DNA of 64,000 nt, taken from the NCBI GenBank assembly GCA_012270485.1, contig JAAXIF010000105.1:57088-121087 (forward strand), in the 5' to 3' direction. A program made the position numbers and the translations under genes. Each line of letters opens with the position of its first letter. The stretch's first letter is position 1. The DNA is from Sphingobacteriales bacterium (GTDB lineage Bacteria; Bacteroidota; Bacteroidia; Chitinophagales; Chitinophagaceae). The notes under the pieces are model-generated. The model did no database searches. It was given only the letters and a program-made list of their open reading frames with translations, and had not been told where the DNA came from. This document shows, piece by piece, positions 55,317 to 64,000 of this stretch.

Positions 55317-56474
55317 ATGAAATTTTTGAATTACCTCGCCCTTTTTACGTCTTTAGGAATAGCAGGCATAGCTGCATATTTCTCTGTTCTTGGGCTTGCA
55401 ACTATATTCAGTGGTGCATTCTTAGGTATTGTCATTATGGCAGGTGCATTAGAATTTGGTAAGATTGTCAGTGCAGCCTATCTTCACTTGTTTTGGGAAA
55501 AACTAAATTACTTTAAGTATTATTTGGTAGTAAGTGTTATAGTGTTAATGTTGATTACCTCATTAGGTATTTTTGGATATCTTGCAAAAGCAAGTTCAGA
55601 CACTTCATATGCAACTGCTTCAGCACAACAAGAAATCAGTCAGATTGACGGACAAATTCTCAGAGAACAGAACAAAATTACACTATTAGAAGAAAGAATA
55701 TCAGGTTTAAACTCAGGTGGATTAGACGTATCCGATTCAGTCAATGCACAAATAGAGATTAGAGATGGTGCATGGGATAGAGTTCAAGGGGATATTGACT
55801 TTGCACAAGGTCAAATCGATAGTTTAAGAGCTGAATTGACAACACTTGATACTCAGGTAGCGGAACTCAGAAACAGGGGTGTAGAGACGATTACAGTGAA
55901 CGAGGGAGTGTTTAATGACGAGGTTCAGGTCATTGACTATGTTGCACAAGCAGAGGAATTATATACTTCTCAACAACCTCAAAGAGAACAAATCAGGTCA
56001 GATATTAAAGAACAACAGGATAATATAGACAAATATAGGGAGTCTGCTCAGAACACTATAGACACTGCGAATGCAGAAATTAGTAGACTACAAGACCTCT
56101 CGACTGGAGATGCAGACGAAAAATTATTAAAAATAGAAGAATACAATAGTCAAATCGATACCATATATGATACAATACAGGTATTGAGAGAGGAAAAGTT
56201 CCCCATAGAACAAGAATTGTTGAACTTTGAACGTGAAGTTGGCCCTATACAGTATATTGCAGAGGTCATTTATGGTCAAGAAGAGTCTGTCAAGTATCTT
56301 GACAATGCAATTAGATGGGTGATTTTTGCACTTATTTTTGTGTTTGACCCACTAGCAGTGTTATTATTAGTGACTAGTGTTGCACTTATATACAATCCAA
56401 GTGGTAAATCTCCAAGAGTTGTTAGAGTTTTGGATAGACCAACAGTGATAAGAGTTCCGAAAAAAACTAAATAA
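55317..56474 (+). CDS. Multi-TM protein with periplasmic coiled coil
   Basis: N-terminal TM segments, long coiled coil 110-270, C-terminal TM. Confidence 0.7.
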   Translation: MKFLNYLALFTSLGIAGIAAYFSVLGLATIFSGAFLGIVIMAGALEFGKIVSAAYLHLFWEKLNYFKYYLVVSVIVLMLITSLGIFGYLAKASSDTSYATASAQQEISQIDGQILREQNKITLLEERISGLNSGGLDVSDSVNAQIEIRDGAWDRVQGDIDFAQGQIDSLRAELTTLDTQVAELRNRGVETITVNEGVFNDEVQVIDYVAQAEELYTSQQPQREQIRSDIKEQQDNIDKYRESAQNTIDTANAEISRLQDLSTGDADEKLLKIEEYNSQIDTIYDTIQVLREEKFPIEQELLNFEREVGPIQYIAEVIYGQEESVKYLDNAIRWVIFALIFVFDPLAVLLLVTSVALIYNPSGKSPRVVRVLDRPTVIRVPKKTK

Positions 56475-56500
56475 AAGGTTAAATTTAACAGGAGAAACAC

Positions 56501-56698
56501 ATGTCAGAAGAAGTAATTTCAGAAGGAATTAGTCTTGCAGATAGAATGACAAGGTTGAATTCAGCAGAACCAGTATTTACTGATGGTGGTCATGCAGAAG
56601 GAACCGATGGTTATAATGCAGCGAAGTCTTCATTCGACGCTGCTCATGCAGCTTGGACAACTCAAAAAGCAGAACTACAAGCTGAAATAGACGGCTAA
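56501..56698 (+). CDS. Hypothetical protein
   Basis: 65 aa, aggag RBS. Confidence 0.55.
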   Translation: MSEEVISEGISLADRMTRLNSAEPVFTDGGHAEGTDGYNAAKSSFDAAHAAWTTQKAELQAEIDG

Positions 56699-56705
56699 AA
56701 CCCAC

Positions 56706-56734
56706 TTGTATTTTCTCTCTTTTCATAGTATAAT
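56706..56734 (+). promoter_or_regulatory. Promoter AAAACCCAC-TTGTAT-17-TATAAT for gene 61
   Basis: Boxes 6 nt upstream of ATG 56741. Confidence 0.65.
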
Positions 56735-56740
56735 GAATTC

Positions 56741-57769
56741 ATGCTATGGTTAGAGAGAAAATATCTTTCCCGTATTGTTTCACTCGTTGAACAGGGAAAA
56801 TGGAAAAACGACAATACACTGAATCATCGGTGTCCCTATTGTGGTGATTCCCAAAAAAATCAGTTCAAGGCACGTGGATTCCACTTTACTATAGGACAAA
56901 ACTTTGTCTATAAATGTCACAATTGTGGTCACTCCACCTCTTCTGTTAATTTTCTCAAAGACCATTTCCCAGTTATTCATAAGGAGTATCTAAAGGAGTG
57001 GTTGACTGAGTCAGGTAAGAAACCTAAGAAACCTCAGAAAATGTTGAGTGCAAATGAATTCAAGTTCACTCCAAACAAAGAATTACTAAATATGAAGAAA
57101 GTCGATTTGAGTGCAGTAGCCTTTAAGGTGACCGATAAGGTCGATGCACAGGAATTTGTAAAACGTAGACGAATTCCAAAAGAAAGAATTGACGAACTTT
57201 GGTTCACACCTCAGGCTCAATCTTTAGGTTTATTATCACCTAAGTATAAGGATAGAGTTTTGGGGAATGACCCAAGAGTTGTATTACCATTCTTAAATGA
57301 GAATGGGGAATTAGTCGGTATCACGGGTCGTGCAATTAACGATTCACCCCTCAGATATTTGACCATGAGATTCCTAGATGACGTTCCACTCATCTATAAC
57401 ATAGGAAATGTGGACAAAACTAAAACTGTTTATGTGACTGAAGGGCCTATAGACAGTTTATTCCTACCAAACAGTATTGCAGTCGGTGGTAGTGATTTCA
57501 AAAAACTAGATGACTCGTTAAAAGAAAATGCAGTAATCATTTATGACAACGAACCACGAAATGCACAAATAATTAAACAGATAGAAGAGGTAATAGACCT
57601 CGGCTATAAAGTGTGCATATGGAATGAAAGAAGAGTGAGTGAGTATAAAGATATTAATGATATGGTAATTGGTGGTTTGAGTCAGAATGAGATAATTGAA
57701 ATTATAAATTCTAATACTTATAGTGGCCTTTCAGCAAAAGCAAAATTACAGGAGTATAAGAAGATATGA
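56741..57769 (+). CDS. 61: DNA primase gp61
   Basis: CPYCGDSQKNQFKARGFHF...CHNCGH zinc motif; VTEGPIDSLFLPN TOPRIM. Confidence 0.92.
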   Translation: MLWLERKYLSRIVSLVEQGKWKNDNTLNHRCPYCGDSQKNQFKARGFHFTIGQNFVYKCHNCGHSTSSVNFLKDHFPVIHKEYLKEWLTESGKKPKKPQKMLSANEFKFTPNKELLNMKKVDLSAVAFKVTDKVDAQEFVKRRRIPKERIDELWFTPQAQSLGLLSPKYKDRVLGNDPRVVLPFLNENGELVGITGRAINDSPLRYLTMRFLDDVPLIYNIGNVDKTKTVYVTEGPIDSLFLPNSIAVGGSDFKKLDDSLKENAVIIYDNEPRNAQIIKQIEEVIDLGYKVCIWNERRVSEYKDINDMVIGGLSQNEIIEIINSNTYSGLSAKAKLQEYKKI

Positions 57770-60093
57770 ATTCAGACATTAGAGTTGTAAAGTCAGACGG
57801 GTCAAAAGTAGAAATCGATTTAGACAAAATCCATAAAATGGTTCATAAAGCCTGTAAGAGGATTACAGGTGTATCAGAGTCATTAGTAGAAATGAACAGT
57901 GGTTTACAATTCTATGACGGAATCACAACAAAAGAAATTCAAAAGATACTTGTCAAAAGTGCAAGTGATTTGATATCATTAGAGTCACCAAATTATCAAT
58001 TCGTTGCAAGTAGATTACTTTTATTTGCAATCCAAAAACAAGTCTTTAATACAAAGTGGAAGGATTCAGAAATCTATCCACCTCTTAAAGATATCATTGA
58101 GAGAAACATAGACTACGGAGTATATGACGATGACATATTGAAATGGTATAAGGAAGAAGAGTTAGAAATATTAGACAAATATATCAAACACTCACGTGAC
58201 CTTACATTTACATATGCTGGATTACAACAAATAGTAGACAAATATCTAGTGCAAGATAGGTCGAGTGGAATGGTATATGAAACCCCACAATTCATGTATA
58301 TGTTAATTGCTATGACTTTATTTAAAAAGTATAGTGGTGAACTAGGAGACAAAATAGAGTATGTCAAAAAATACTACGACGCAATCTCAACATTCAAAAT
58401 CAATATCCCAACCCCTATCATGGCTGGAGTTCGAACTCCTTTACGACAATTTGCATCGTGTGTCCTTGTCGATACAGACGACACTCTCGACAGTATCTTC
58501 TCAAGTGATATGGCGATTGGAAAATATGTTGCACAAAGAGCTGGTATCGGAATTAACGCAGGAAGAATTAGAGGACTCGGTTCGAGAATTAGAGGAGGTG
58601 AAGTCCAACATACGGGAGTTATCCCATTCCTTAAAAAATTTGAGTCAACTGTTAGATGTTGCACCCAAAATGGTGTCAGAGGAGGAAGTGCAACAGTTCA
58701 TTTCCCAATATGGCACCAAGAAATAGAAGACATTCTAGTATTAAAGAACAACAAAGGAACAGAAGATAATAGAGTTCGTAAACTTGATTACTCAATACAA
58801 TTAAGTGAACTCTTTTATCAACGTTTCCTAAAGAACGAAGACATTACACTATTCTCACCACATGACGTGGACGGATTGTATGATGCATTCGGAACACCTG
58901 AGTTTGACGAATTATATGAGAAATATGAACGTGCAACTTCAGTTCCAAAATCTAAAGTAAATGCAAGAGAATTATTCTCTAGTTTATTGAAAGAACGTGC
59001 TGAAACAGGTAGAATTTACATTATGAATATCGACCATAGTAATAGTCATAGTTCATTCAAAGATAAAGTGAACATGAGTAATCTATGTCAAGAGATAACA
59101 TTACCTACAGACCCTATTCAACACATTGAAGGGAATGGTGAGATTGCACTTTGTATTTTAAGTGCAATCAATGTAGGTATTGTTAAAGAAGAAGAGTTGG
59201 AATCTCTTTGTGATTTATCAGTGAGAGGACTTGAAGAACTGATAGATTTTCAAGAATATCCAGTATTAGCTGCAGAACAATCAACCATTGCAAGACGTAG
59301 TCTTGGTATCGGTTATATAGGGCTGGCACATTACCTTGCAAAAAACAAGGTCAATTATAGTGACCCTGAAGCATGGAAACTGGTTCATGACTTAACAGAG
59401 AGGTTCCAATATTATCTTCTTAAATCGTCAAACAATCTTGCACGAATCAATGGTGCATGTATAGATTTCAACAGAACAAAATATCATGACGGAATCTTAC
59501 CTATTGATACATACAAGAAAGACGTAGACGAATTGGTTCCAAACAAACTTAATATGGATTGGGAACAACTCAGAAAAGATATCAAACAATATGGATTAAG
59601 ACACTCGACATTGACTGCACAAATGCCGTCAGAGAGTTCTAGTGTCGTTTCTAATGCAACCAATGGTATTGAACCACCACGTGACCACCTAAGTGTTAAG
59701 AAGAGTAAAAAGGGAACACTCAAACAGGTTGTCCCTCAATATTCTATATTGAAGAATGCATACACACTACTATGGGATATGCCTGATAATACAGGATATA
59801 TCAATGTGGTTGCAGTTATGCAGAAGTTCTTTGACCAAGCAATCAGTGGAAACTGGTCTTATAACCCTGAAAATTATGAGAACGGAGAAGTTCCAGTGTC
59901 AGTAATGGCAAGGGATTTACTCAACACATATAAATACGGGTGGAAAACAAGTTATTATCAGAATACTATGGACGGGAAAACTGAAGACGTAATTACAGAC
60001 CCTAACTCAGCGTCTAATGATTACATACCACCTATGTTGGATTCAGTGAGTAATGATGAAGGAGAAGAAGATTGTGAAGCATGTGCCATTTGA
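57766..60093 (+). CDS. nrdA: Ribonucleotide reductase class Ia alpha subunit NrdA
   Basis: PTPIMAGVRTPLRQFASCVL, GIGINAGRIRGLGSRIRGGEVQHTGVIPFLK, NLCQEI, C-terminal CEACAI. Confidence 0.97.
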   Translation: MNSDIRVVKSDGSKVEIDLDKIHKMVHKACKRITGVSESLVEMNSGLQFYDGITTKEIQKILVKSASDLISLESPNYQFVASRLLLFAIQKQVFNTKWKDSEIYPPLKDIIERNIDYGVYDDDILKWYKEEELEILDKYIKHSRDLTFTYAGLQQIVDKYLVQDRSSGMVYETPQFMYMLIAMTLFKKYSGELGDKIEYVKKYYDAISTFKINIPTPIMAGVRTPLRQFASCVLVDTDDTLDSIFSSDMAIGKYVAQRAGIGINAGRIRGLGSRIRGGEVQHTGVIPFLKKFESTVRCCTQNGVRGGSATVHFPIWHQEIEDILVLKNNKGTEDNRVRKLDYSIQLSELFYQRFLKNEDITLFSPHDVDGLYDAFGTPEFDELYEKYERATSVPKSKVNARELFSSLLKERAETGRIYIMNIDHSNSHSSFKDKVNMSNLCQEITLPTDPIQHIEGNGEIALCILSAINVGIVKEEELESLCDLSVRGLEELIDFQEYPVLAAEQSTIARRSLGIGYIGLAHYLAKNKVNYSDPEAWKLVHDLTERFQYYLLKSSNNLARINGACIDFNRTKYHDGILPIDTYKKDVDELVPNKLNMDWEQLRKDIKQYGLRHSTLTAQMPSESSSVVSNATNGIEPPRDHLSVKKSKKGTLKQVVPQYSILKNAYTLLWDMPDNTGYINVVAVMQKFFDQAISGNWSYNPENYENGEVPVSVMARDLLNTYKYGWKTSYYQNTMDGKTEDVITDPNSASNDYIPPMLDSVSNDEGEEDCEACAI

Positions 60094-61042
60094 AGATAGA
60101 ACTGTAGAATTAGTTATAGAAGAAGATTTACCAAACGGAAAGATTAAAAAATATCCTTGGAATACAAATAGACTTACTGCAGATTTTGTTAAAAATAGAT
60201 ATGTGGTATTAAGGAATTTCATTCCTAAAGATATCATAAATTTTACAATGGATTGTTGGAAAGCAACTGAACATAAGAGAGAAGTTCATAATGCAATCTT
60301 TAAACGTGAAGAAACAGACATAACTATTAATTCACCAAAGAATTCAATAGGAAAATCTGATGGTGCTTATAGTTCTCCATGGGGTATTGCACTAAATAGA
60401 TACCTATGTGATAAACTCAGAGGTGTTCTTGACATAGATATAAGGGAAACATATTCCTACACAAGAAAATATGACAGAGGTGCATATCTATCTTCACATA
60501 GAGATAGACCTGCTTGTGAGATATCTACAACTGTTTGTTTAGATTATCAAACAGACGATGGTAAACCATGGGTAATATGGGTTGACAATTCTAAGAATTG
60601 GGTCGATTTTGAAGACACTCTCACAATGCAACAAGAAACTCAAGGAATACCCAATAGAAAAAGAGAGTCAGTTGCATTATCATTAGAGGTTGGTGACGTA
60701 TTAGTATATCAGGGGCCTAATGTTGCACACTGGAGAGATTATTTGGTTGGTGACTATAGTTATCATATATTTTGTCATTTCTTTAATGCAGAGGGAATGT
60801 TTAGTAGACACCCTAGAAATAGGTGGACAGGTGAAGACACTAATTTACAAAGTCAGATTACAAAATATCCTATGCCTTTAGAATATGACGGAAGATTATC
60901 AAGGTATAGTTCACAAGACGATGCACCTGAAGAATTAAAGAAAGCATATAGAGAATTTTTAGATTCTTACGAAGAAAAAGAATATGGACTACGTAGTGAA
61001 TTCTCAAATAACTACGGAGATTTTAAGGAAAAAGAAGAATGA
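60053..61042 (+). CDS. 2OG-Fe(II) oxygenase-like protein between nrdA and nrdB
   Basis: YLSSHRDRPACEIS (HxD), VALSLEVGDVLVYQGPNVAHWRD (distal His). Confidence 0.75.
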   Translation: MMKEKKIVKHVPFEDRTVELVIEEDLPNGKIKKYPWNTNRLTADFVKNRYVVLRNFIPKDIINFTMDCWKATEHKREVHNAIFKREETDITINSPKNSIGKSDGAYSSPWGIALNRYLCDKLRGVLDIDIRETYSYTRKYDRGAYLSSHRDRPACEISTTVCLDYQTDDGKPWVIWVDNSKNWVDFEDTLTMQQETQGIPNRKRESVALSLEVGDVLVYQGPNVAHWRDYLVGDYSYHIFCHFFNAEGMFSRHPRNRWTGEDTNLQSQITKYPMPLEYDGRLSRYSSQDDAPEELKKAYREFLDSYEEKEYGLRSEFSNNYGDFKEKEE

Positions 61043-62136
61043 CAGTTTTTAATAAAAATAAAATAGATTTCACTAAGAACAAATTGTTCTTTGGTGAAGA
61101 ATTGAACACTCAAAGATTTGACGAGTTCAAATATCCTATTTTTGATAAATTGACCCAAAAACAATTGGGATTCTTTTGGAGGCCTGAAGAAGTATCTCTA
61201 CAAAAAGATAGAGCAGATTATCAACAATTAACAGATGCACAAAAACACATATTTACCTCTAATTTGAGGTATCAAACCTTACTCGACTCAGTTCAAGGTA
61301 GAGCTCCGTCCATAGCATTCTTACCTTTCGTGACTTTACCTGAACTTGAGTCTTGTATTATCACTTGGGACTTTATGGAAACAATCCATAGTAGAAGTTA
61401 TACACATATCATTAAGAATGTGTATGCAAACCCAAGTGATATCTTTGACACCATACTGGACGAAGAAGCAATCGTGAAACGTGCAGAAATGGTCACTCAA
61501 AAATATGACGAATTTATTGCACTTGGTCGTAGAAGATTACTTGGTTTAAAAGTTGACGATTATGACCTTTATAAAGCATTATATCTTGCACTTATATCTG
61601 TAAACATATTAGAAGGATTGAGATTCTTTGTATCCTTTGCATGTAGTTTTGGATTCGGAGAACTTAAACTTATGGAAGGAAGTGCAAAGATTATATCTTT
61701 CATTGCAAGGGACGAATCACAACACCTTGCAATCTCACAACACATATTGAAGTGTTATAAGAATCATGAGAATGATAAACTTATGAACAAAGTCATGAAG
61801 GATTGTGAGAAGGAAGTGTATCAATTATATGAGGACGCAGTTCAACAAGAGAAAGATTGGGCAGAGTTCTTATTTAAGGACGGGTCAATGATTGGACTAA
61901 GTGTTCCATTGTTGGGTCAATATATAGAATTTATTGCAAACAAGAGATTACGTGCAATAGGACTAAATCCTATATACGATATCTCCAGTGCAAATAACCC
62001 TTTACCTTGGACACAACATTGGTTCAACAGTAGAGGACTTCAGAATGCACCACAAGAAACAGAGATTGAATCTTATGTGATTGGGGGTATTAAACAGGAC
62101 GTGTCAGACGATACGTTTGCAGACTTTAAATTATAA
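61039..62136 (+). CDS. nrdB: Ribonucleotide reductase beta subunit NrdB
   Basis: WDFMETIHSRSYTHI, EGLRFFVSFA, FIARDESQHLAISQH. Confidence 0.97.
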   Translation: MTVFNKNKIDFTKNKLFFGEELNTQRFDEFKYPIFDKLTQKQLGFFWRPEEVSLQKDRADYQQLTDAQKHIFTSNLRYQTLLDSVQGRAPSIAFLPFVTLPELESCIITWDFMETIHSRSYTHIIKNVYANPSDIFDTILDEEAIVKRAEMVTQKYDEFIALGRRRLLGLKVDDYDLYKALYLALISVNILEGLRFFVSFACSFGFGELKLMEGSAKIISFIARDESQHLAISQHILKCYKNHENDKLMNKVMKDCEKEVYQLYEDAVQQEKDWAEFLFKDGSMIGLSVPLLGQYIEFIANKRLRAIGLNPIYDISSANNPLPWTQHWFNSRGLQNAPQETEIESYVIGGIKQDVSDDTFADFKL

Positions 62137-62138
62137 TT

Positions 62139-62303
62139 ATGGAACTAGGATTACTATTTGCAATTTCAATCTTATCACTTGCAGCCATTTATGGTTTGTT
62201 GGTAAGAAACTTGGAAGGGACTAAAGGTCTTACAAGACCTTATAGGACTAAAAATGGTAAACTTAGAACCGCATTAAAAACTAGGGAAAGACATATAATA
62301 TGA
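62139..62303 (+). CDS. Tiny membrane protein (54 aa)
   Basis: MELGLLFAISILSLAAIYGLLVRNLEGTKGLTRPYRTKNGKLRTALKTRERHII*; stop overlaps cytochrome start. Confidence 0.6.
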   Translation: MELGLLFAISILSLAAIYGLLVRNLEGTKGLTRPYRTKNGKLRTALKTRERHII

Positions 62304-62743
62304 AAGAATTAGGAATGGCATTAATGGGAACTTTTGCAATTGCATTGTTCTTTGGATTTAAAATATACCCCGATTTAGAATATACGGGTGGAACAAGTGT
62401 ATCTTCATGCACTGGAATGTGTTATGCAGAATATGTAGAAACATATGGAACTCCAGCAGAGATAGAAAGAAAGAAACAAGAACTTGCAAGTGCAGACGAA
62501 TTTAGTTCTATTAGAGGTTTATGGGCTGGTTGTGCAGCCTGTCATGGTCAGAATGGTGAAGGAATGGCAGTGTTCCCAGCACTTAAAGGTCAGACAAAAG
62601 AGTATATTACAGATAGACTCTATGCATACAAAAACAGAGAAACAATAGGTGCAATGTCCCAAACTATGTGGGGACAAGCTGCAATGTTGTCAGATAGTGA
62701 TATCGAAACAATTGGTAAATTTATTCAACAGGAGTTAAAATAA
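62300..62743 (+). CDS. Membrane-anchored c-type cytochrome (c553/c4-like)
   Basis: N-terminal TM/signal; CAACHGQNGEGMAVFPALKGQ; distal MSQTMWGQAAMLSDSDIETIGKFI. Confidence 0.9.
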   Translation: MKELGMALMGTFAIALFFGFKIYPDLEYTGGTSVSSCTGMCYAEYVETYGTPAEIERKKQELASADEFSSIRGLWAGCAACHGQNGEGMAVFPALKGQTKEYITDRLYAYKNRETIGAMSQTMWGQAAMLSDSDIETIGKFIQQELK

Positions 62744-63000
62744 TGGGTAAAGACGATATAGTAGTAATATACGGAAAAGAACAATGTCCGTATTGTGATA
62801 AAGCAAAGGCACTTTGTGAACAAAGAGGTTTTACTTACACTTATAAACAATTAGGTGTAGATTTTGATAGGGAAGAAATGTTAGAAGAATTCCCTACTGC
62901 AAGAACATTCCCTCAAATTATCTTTAATGGTGGTAAAGTTGGTGGATACGATGCACTTGAAGCTATTGTTGCACACCAAAAAGAAACTGCTGGTGAGTAG
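62743..63000 (+). CDS. Glutaredoxin
   Basis: YGKEQCPYCDKAKALCEQRG; TFPQIIFNGGKVGGYDAL. Confidence 0.95.
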   Translation: MGKDDIVVIYGKEQCPYCDKAKALCEQRGFTYTYKQLGVDFDREEMLEEFPTARTFPQIIFNGGKVGGYDALEAIVAHQKETAGE

Positions 63001-63266
63001 TGAAACAGTTTCGGTTATATCTGAACCCACCTCATAAACAATCAGTTCAAGATAGAAGGTGGGAACACTTATTTAAAAATATAGATAGAGAGTTCCAAGA
63101 AGTCAGAACACTAGTTGCTGGATTGGATTTCTATCAACCTGAGGCAAAACACCCACTTCCGTATGCAACACTTGACGGAAAGAAAAAGAGTTTTGAGAAT
63201 CTATACAAAACTATTATGGTGGACTCGGGTTTAACAGATGACGATTATATCCCAAAGGAGGAATAA
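63000..63266 (+). CDS. Hypothetical protein
   Basis: 88 aa; start at 63000 overlaps upstream stop. Confidence 0.5.
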   Translation: MKQFRLYLNPPHKQSVQDRRWEHLFKNIDREFQEVRTLVAGLDFYQPEAKHPLPYATLDGKKKSFENLYKTIMVDSGLTDDDYIPKEE

Positions 63267-63428
63267 ATGGAAGAATTTGCATATAGACTCTATTGTCAAT
63301 CATGTAAATCAGAGTGTGAAGTGTATCACCATATGGATTCACACCAATACGAACTAGATTACTGTCCATTTTGTGGTGCAGAAATTGACGAAGACACTAG
63401 AGAAGAGATACACGAAGAGGAAGAATAG
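63267..63428 (+). CDS. Small zinc-ribbon protein (53 aa)
   Basis: MEEFAYRLYCQSCKSECEVYHHMDSHQYELDYCPFCGAEIDEDTREEIHEEEE*. Confidence 0.65.
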   Translation: MEEFAYRLYCQSCKSECEVYHHMDSHQYELDYCPFCGAEIDEDTREEIHEEEE

Positions 63429-63739
63429 TGGAAATCTACTGCAAAGACAACAAAATGTTGGATAAGGCTACCAGTCTTGCAGAACAGTTGAATATTGCAG
63501 ACGAAGAGGGTGTCACTGTATACATAAAAAGACTTCCACCTTCATTCAAACAGAAGGGAATCATAGAATTCCCTCGATATTTCAAAGAAGAAACCCATAT
63601 TGATATCTATATCAAATATGACTCAGAAAGATATGTGACACTTGCACACGAAATGGTGCATTTAAGACAAGTTATTACAGACGGAGTCTTAGACGAAAAC
63701 GAAGCATATACCCTCGAAAAAACCCTAAAAATAGACTAA
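63428..63739 (+). CDS. SprT-like/zincin-like small protein (HExxH)
   Basis: YVTLAHEMVHLRQVITDG. Confidence 0.65.
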   Translation: MEIYCKDNKMLDKATSLAEQLNIADEEGVTVYIKRLPPSFKQKGIIEFPRYFKEETHIDIYIKYDSERYVTLAHEMVHLRQVITDGVLDENEAYTLEKTLKID

Positions 63740-63756
63740 AAAAACCCCCAAAAAGC

Positions 63757-63786
63757 TTGACAATGGGTGTCACTTTTTACTATAAT
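63757..63786 (+). promoter_or_regulatory. Early promoter TTGACA-ATGGGTGTCACTTTTTAC-TATAAT
   Basis: Copy 4 of the promoter family. Confidence 0.8.
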
Positions 63787-63792
63787 AACAGT

Positions 63793-64000
63793 ATGGAAAT
63801 GAAAGAGAAAAACGTGAAAAGAATCTTCGTTGATATGGACGGAGTCGTTGCAGACTTCCTTGCTGGTTGTTCTGAAATGATGGGTAAACCATTGACCAGT
63901 GACGATGCTGGTCACACTGAGTATGACCTCAGAAAAGAAGAATTGACTAACAAGAGATTATTTGGAATGTTGCCTCCTATGGTGGACTATGCAGACTTGA
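63793..64000 (+). CDS. HAD-family 5'(3')-deoxyribonucleotidase-like, truncated by window end
   Basis: RIFVDMDGVVADFLAGCSEMMGKPLT (DxDGV motif). Confidence 0.85.
   Translation, partial: MEMKEKNVKRIFVDMDGVVADFLAGCSEMMGKPLTSDDAGHTEYDLRKEELTNKRLFGMLPPMVDYADL

Noticed and set aside
58361-58726. 121-aa + strand ORF inside nrdA
   Set aside because: Lies entirely within the strongly conserved NrdA coding frame; composition looks like a shadow ORF
1-64000. CRISPR arrays, tRNA genes, IS elements/transposases, integrase
   Set aside because: None recognised on reading; no spaced direct repeats, cloverleafs or transposase motifs found

Overview
The window is a contiguous piece of a T4-like (Tevenvirinae-type) marine myovirus genome. 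It is AT-rich and gene-dense, and every convincing gene is on the + strand. The gene repertoire resembles T4-like phages of marine alphaproteobacteria or methylotrophs (SAR11/OM43-type); that host guess is inference. The order is: structural core (gp18 C-terminus, gp19, gp20, gp21, gp22, gp23), UvsY/UvsW, a run of tiny membrane ORFs, sigma gp55, gp47/gp46, peptide deformylase, a CobT-like/CobS-like pair, gp45/gp44/gp62/RegA, then an accessory cassette. The cassette encodes CsgF, CsgG, two curlin-like secreted proteins, a FecR-like protein and a CHASE2 class III adenylate cyclase. Next come Hsp20, peroxiredoxin, a DNA methyltransferase, lysozyme, gp43, IscU-like, nuclease, UvsX and gp41, followed by a block of putative virion/internal proteins, gp61, NrdA/2OG-oxygenase/NrdB, a c-type cytochrome and glutaredoxin. 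Main observations: (1) a phage curli (type VIII secretion-like) plus CHASE2-cyclase/FecR cassette, fronted by a terminator and a T4-type late promoter; (2) proteins starting with a motif closely matching the T4 capsid-targeting sequence (MKT[YF]xxF[IL]xE), including a nucleotidyltransferase-kinase fusion next to a KxDG ligase-like protein, so possibly injected enzymes; (3) late promoters TATAAATA/CATAAATA exactly 5 nt from several ATGs, suggesting leaderless late mRNAs; (4) a cassette of six tiny, mostly overlapping membrane ORFs; (5) near absence of GATC; (6) two families of early promoters with conserved flanks or spacers; (7) a structured leader before hsp20. All assignments come from reading the sequence and motif recognition; no database search was run.
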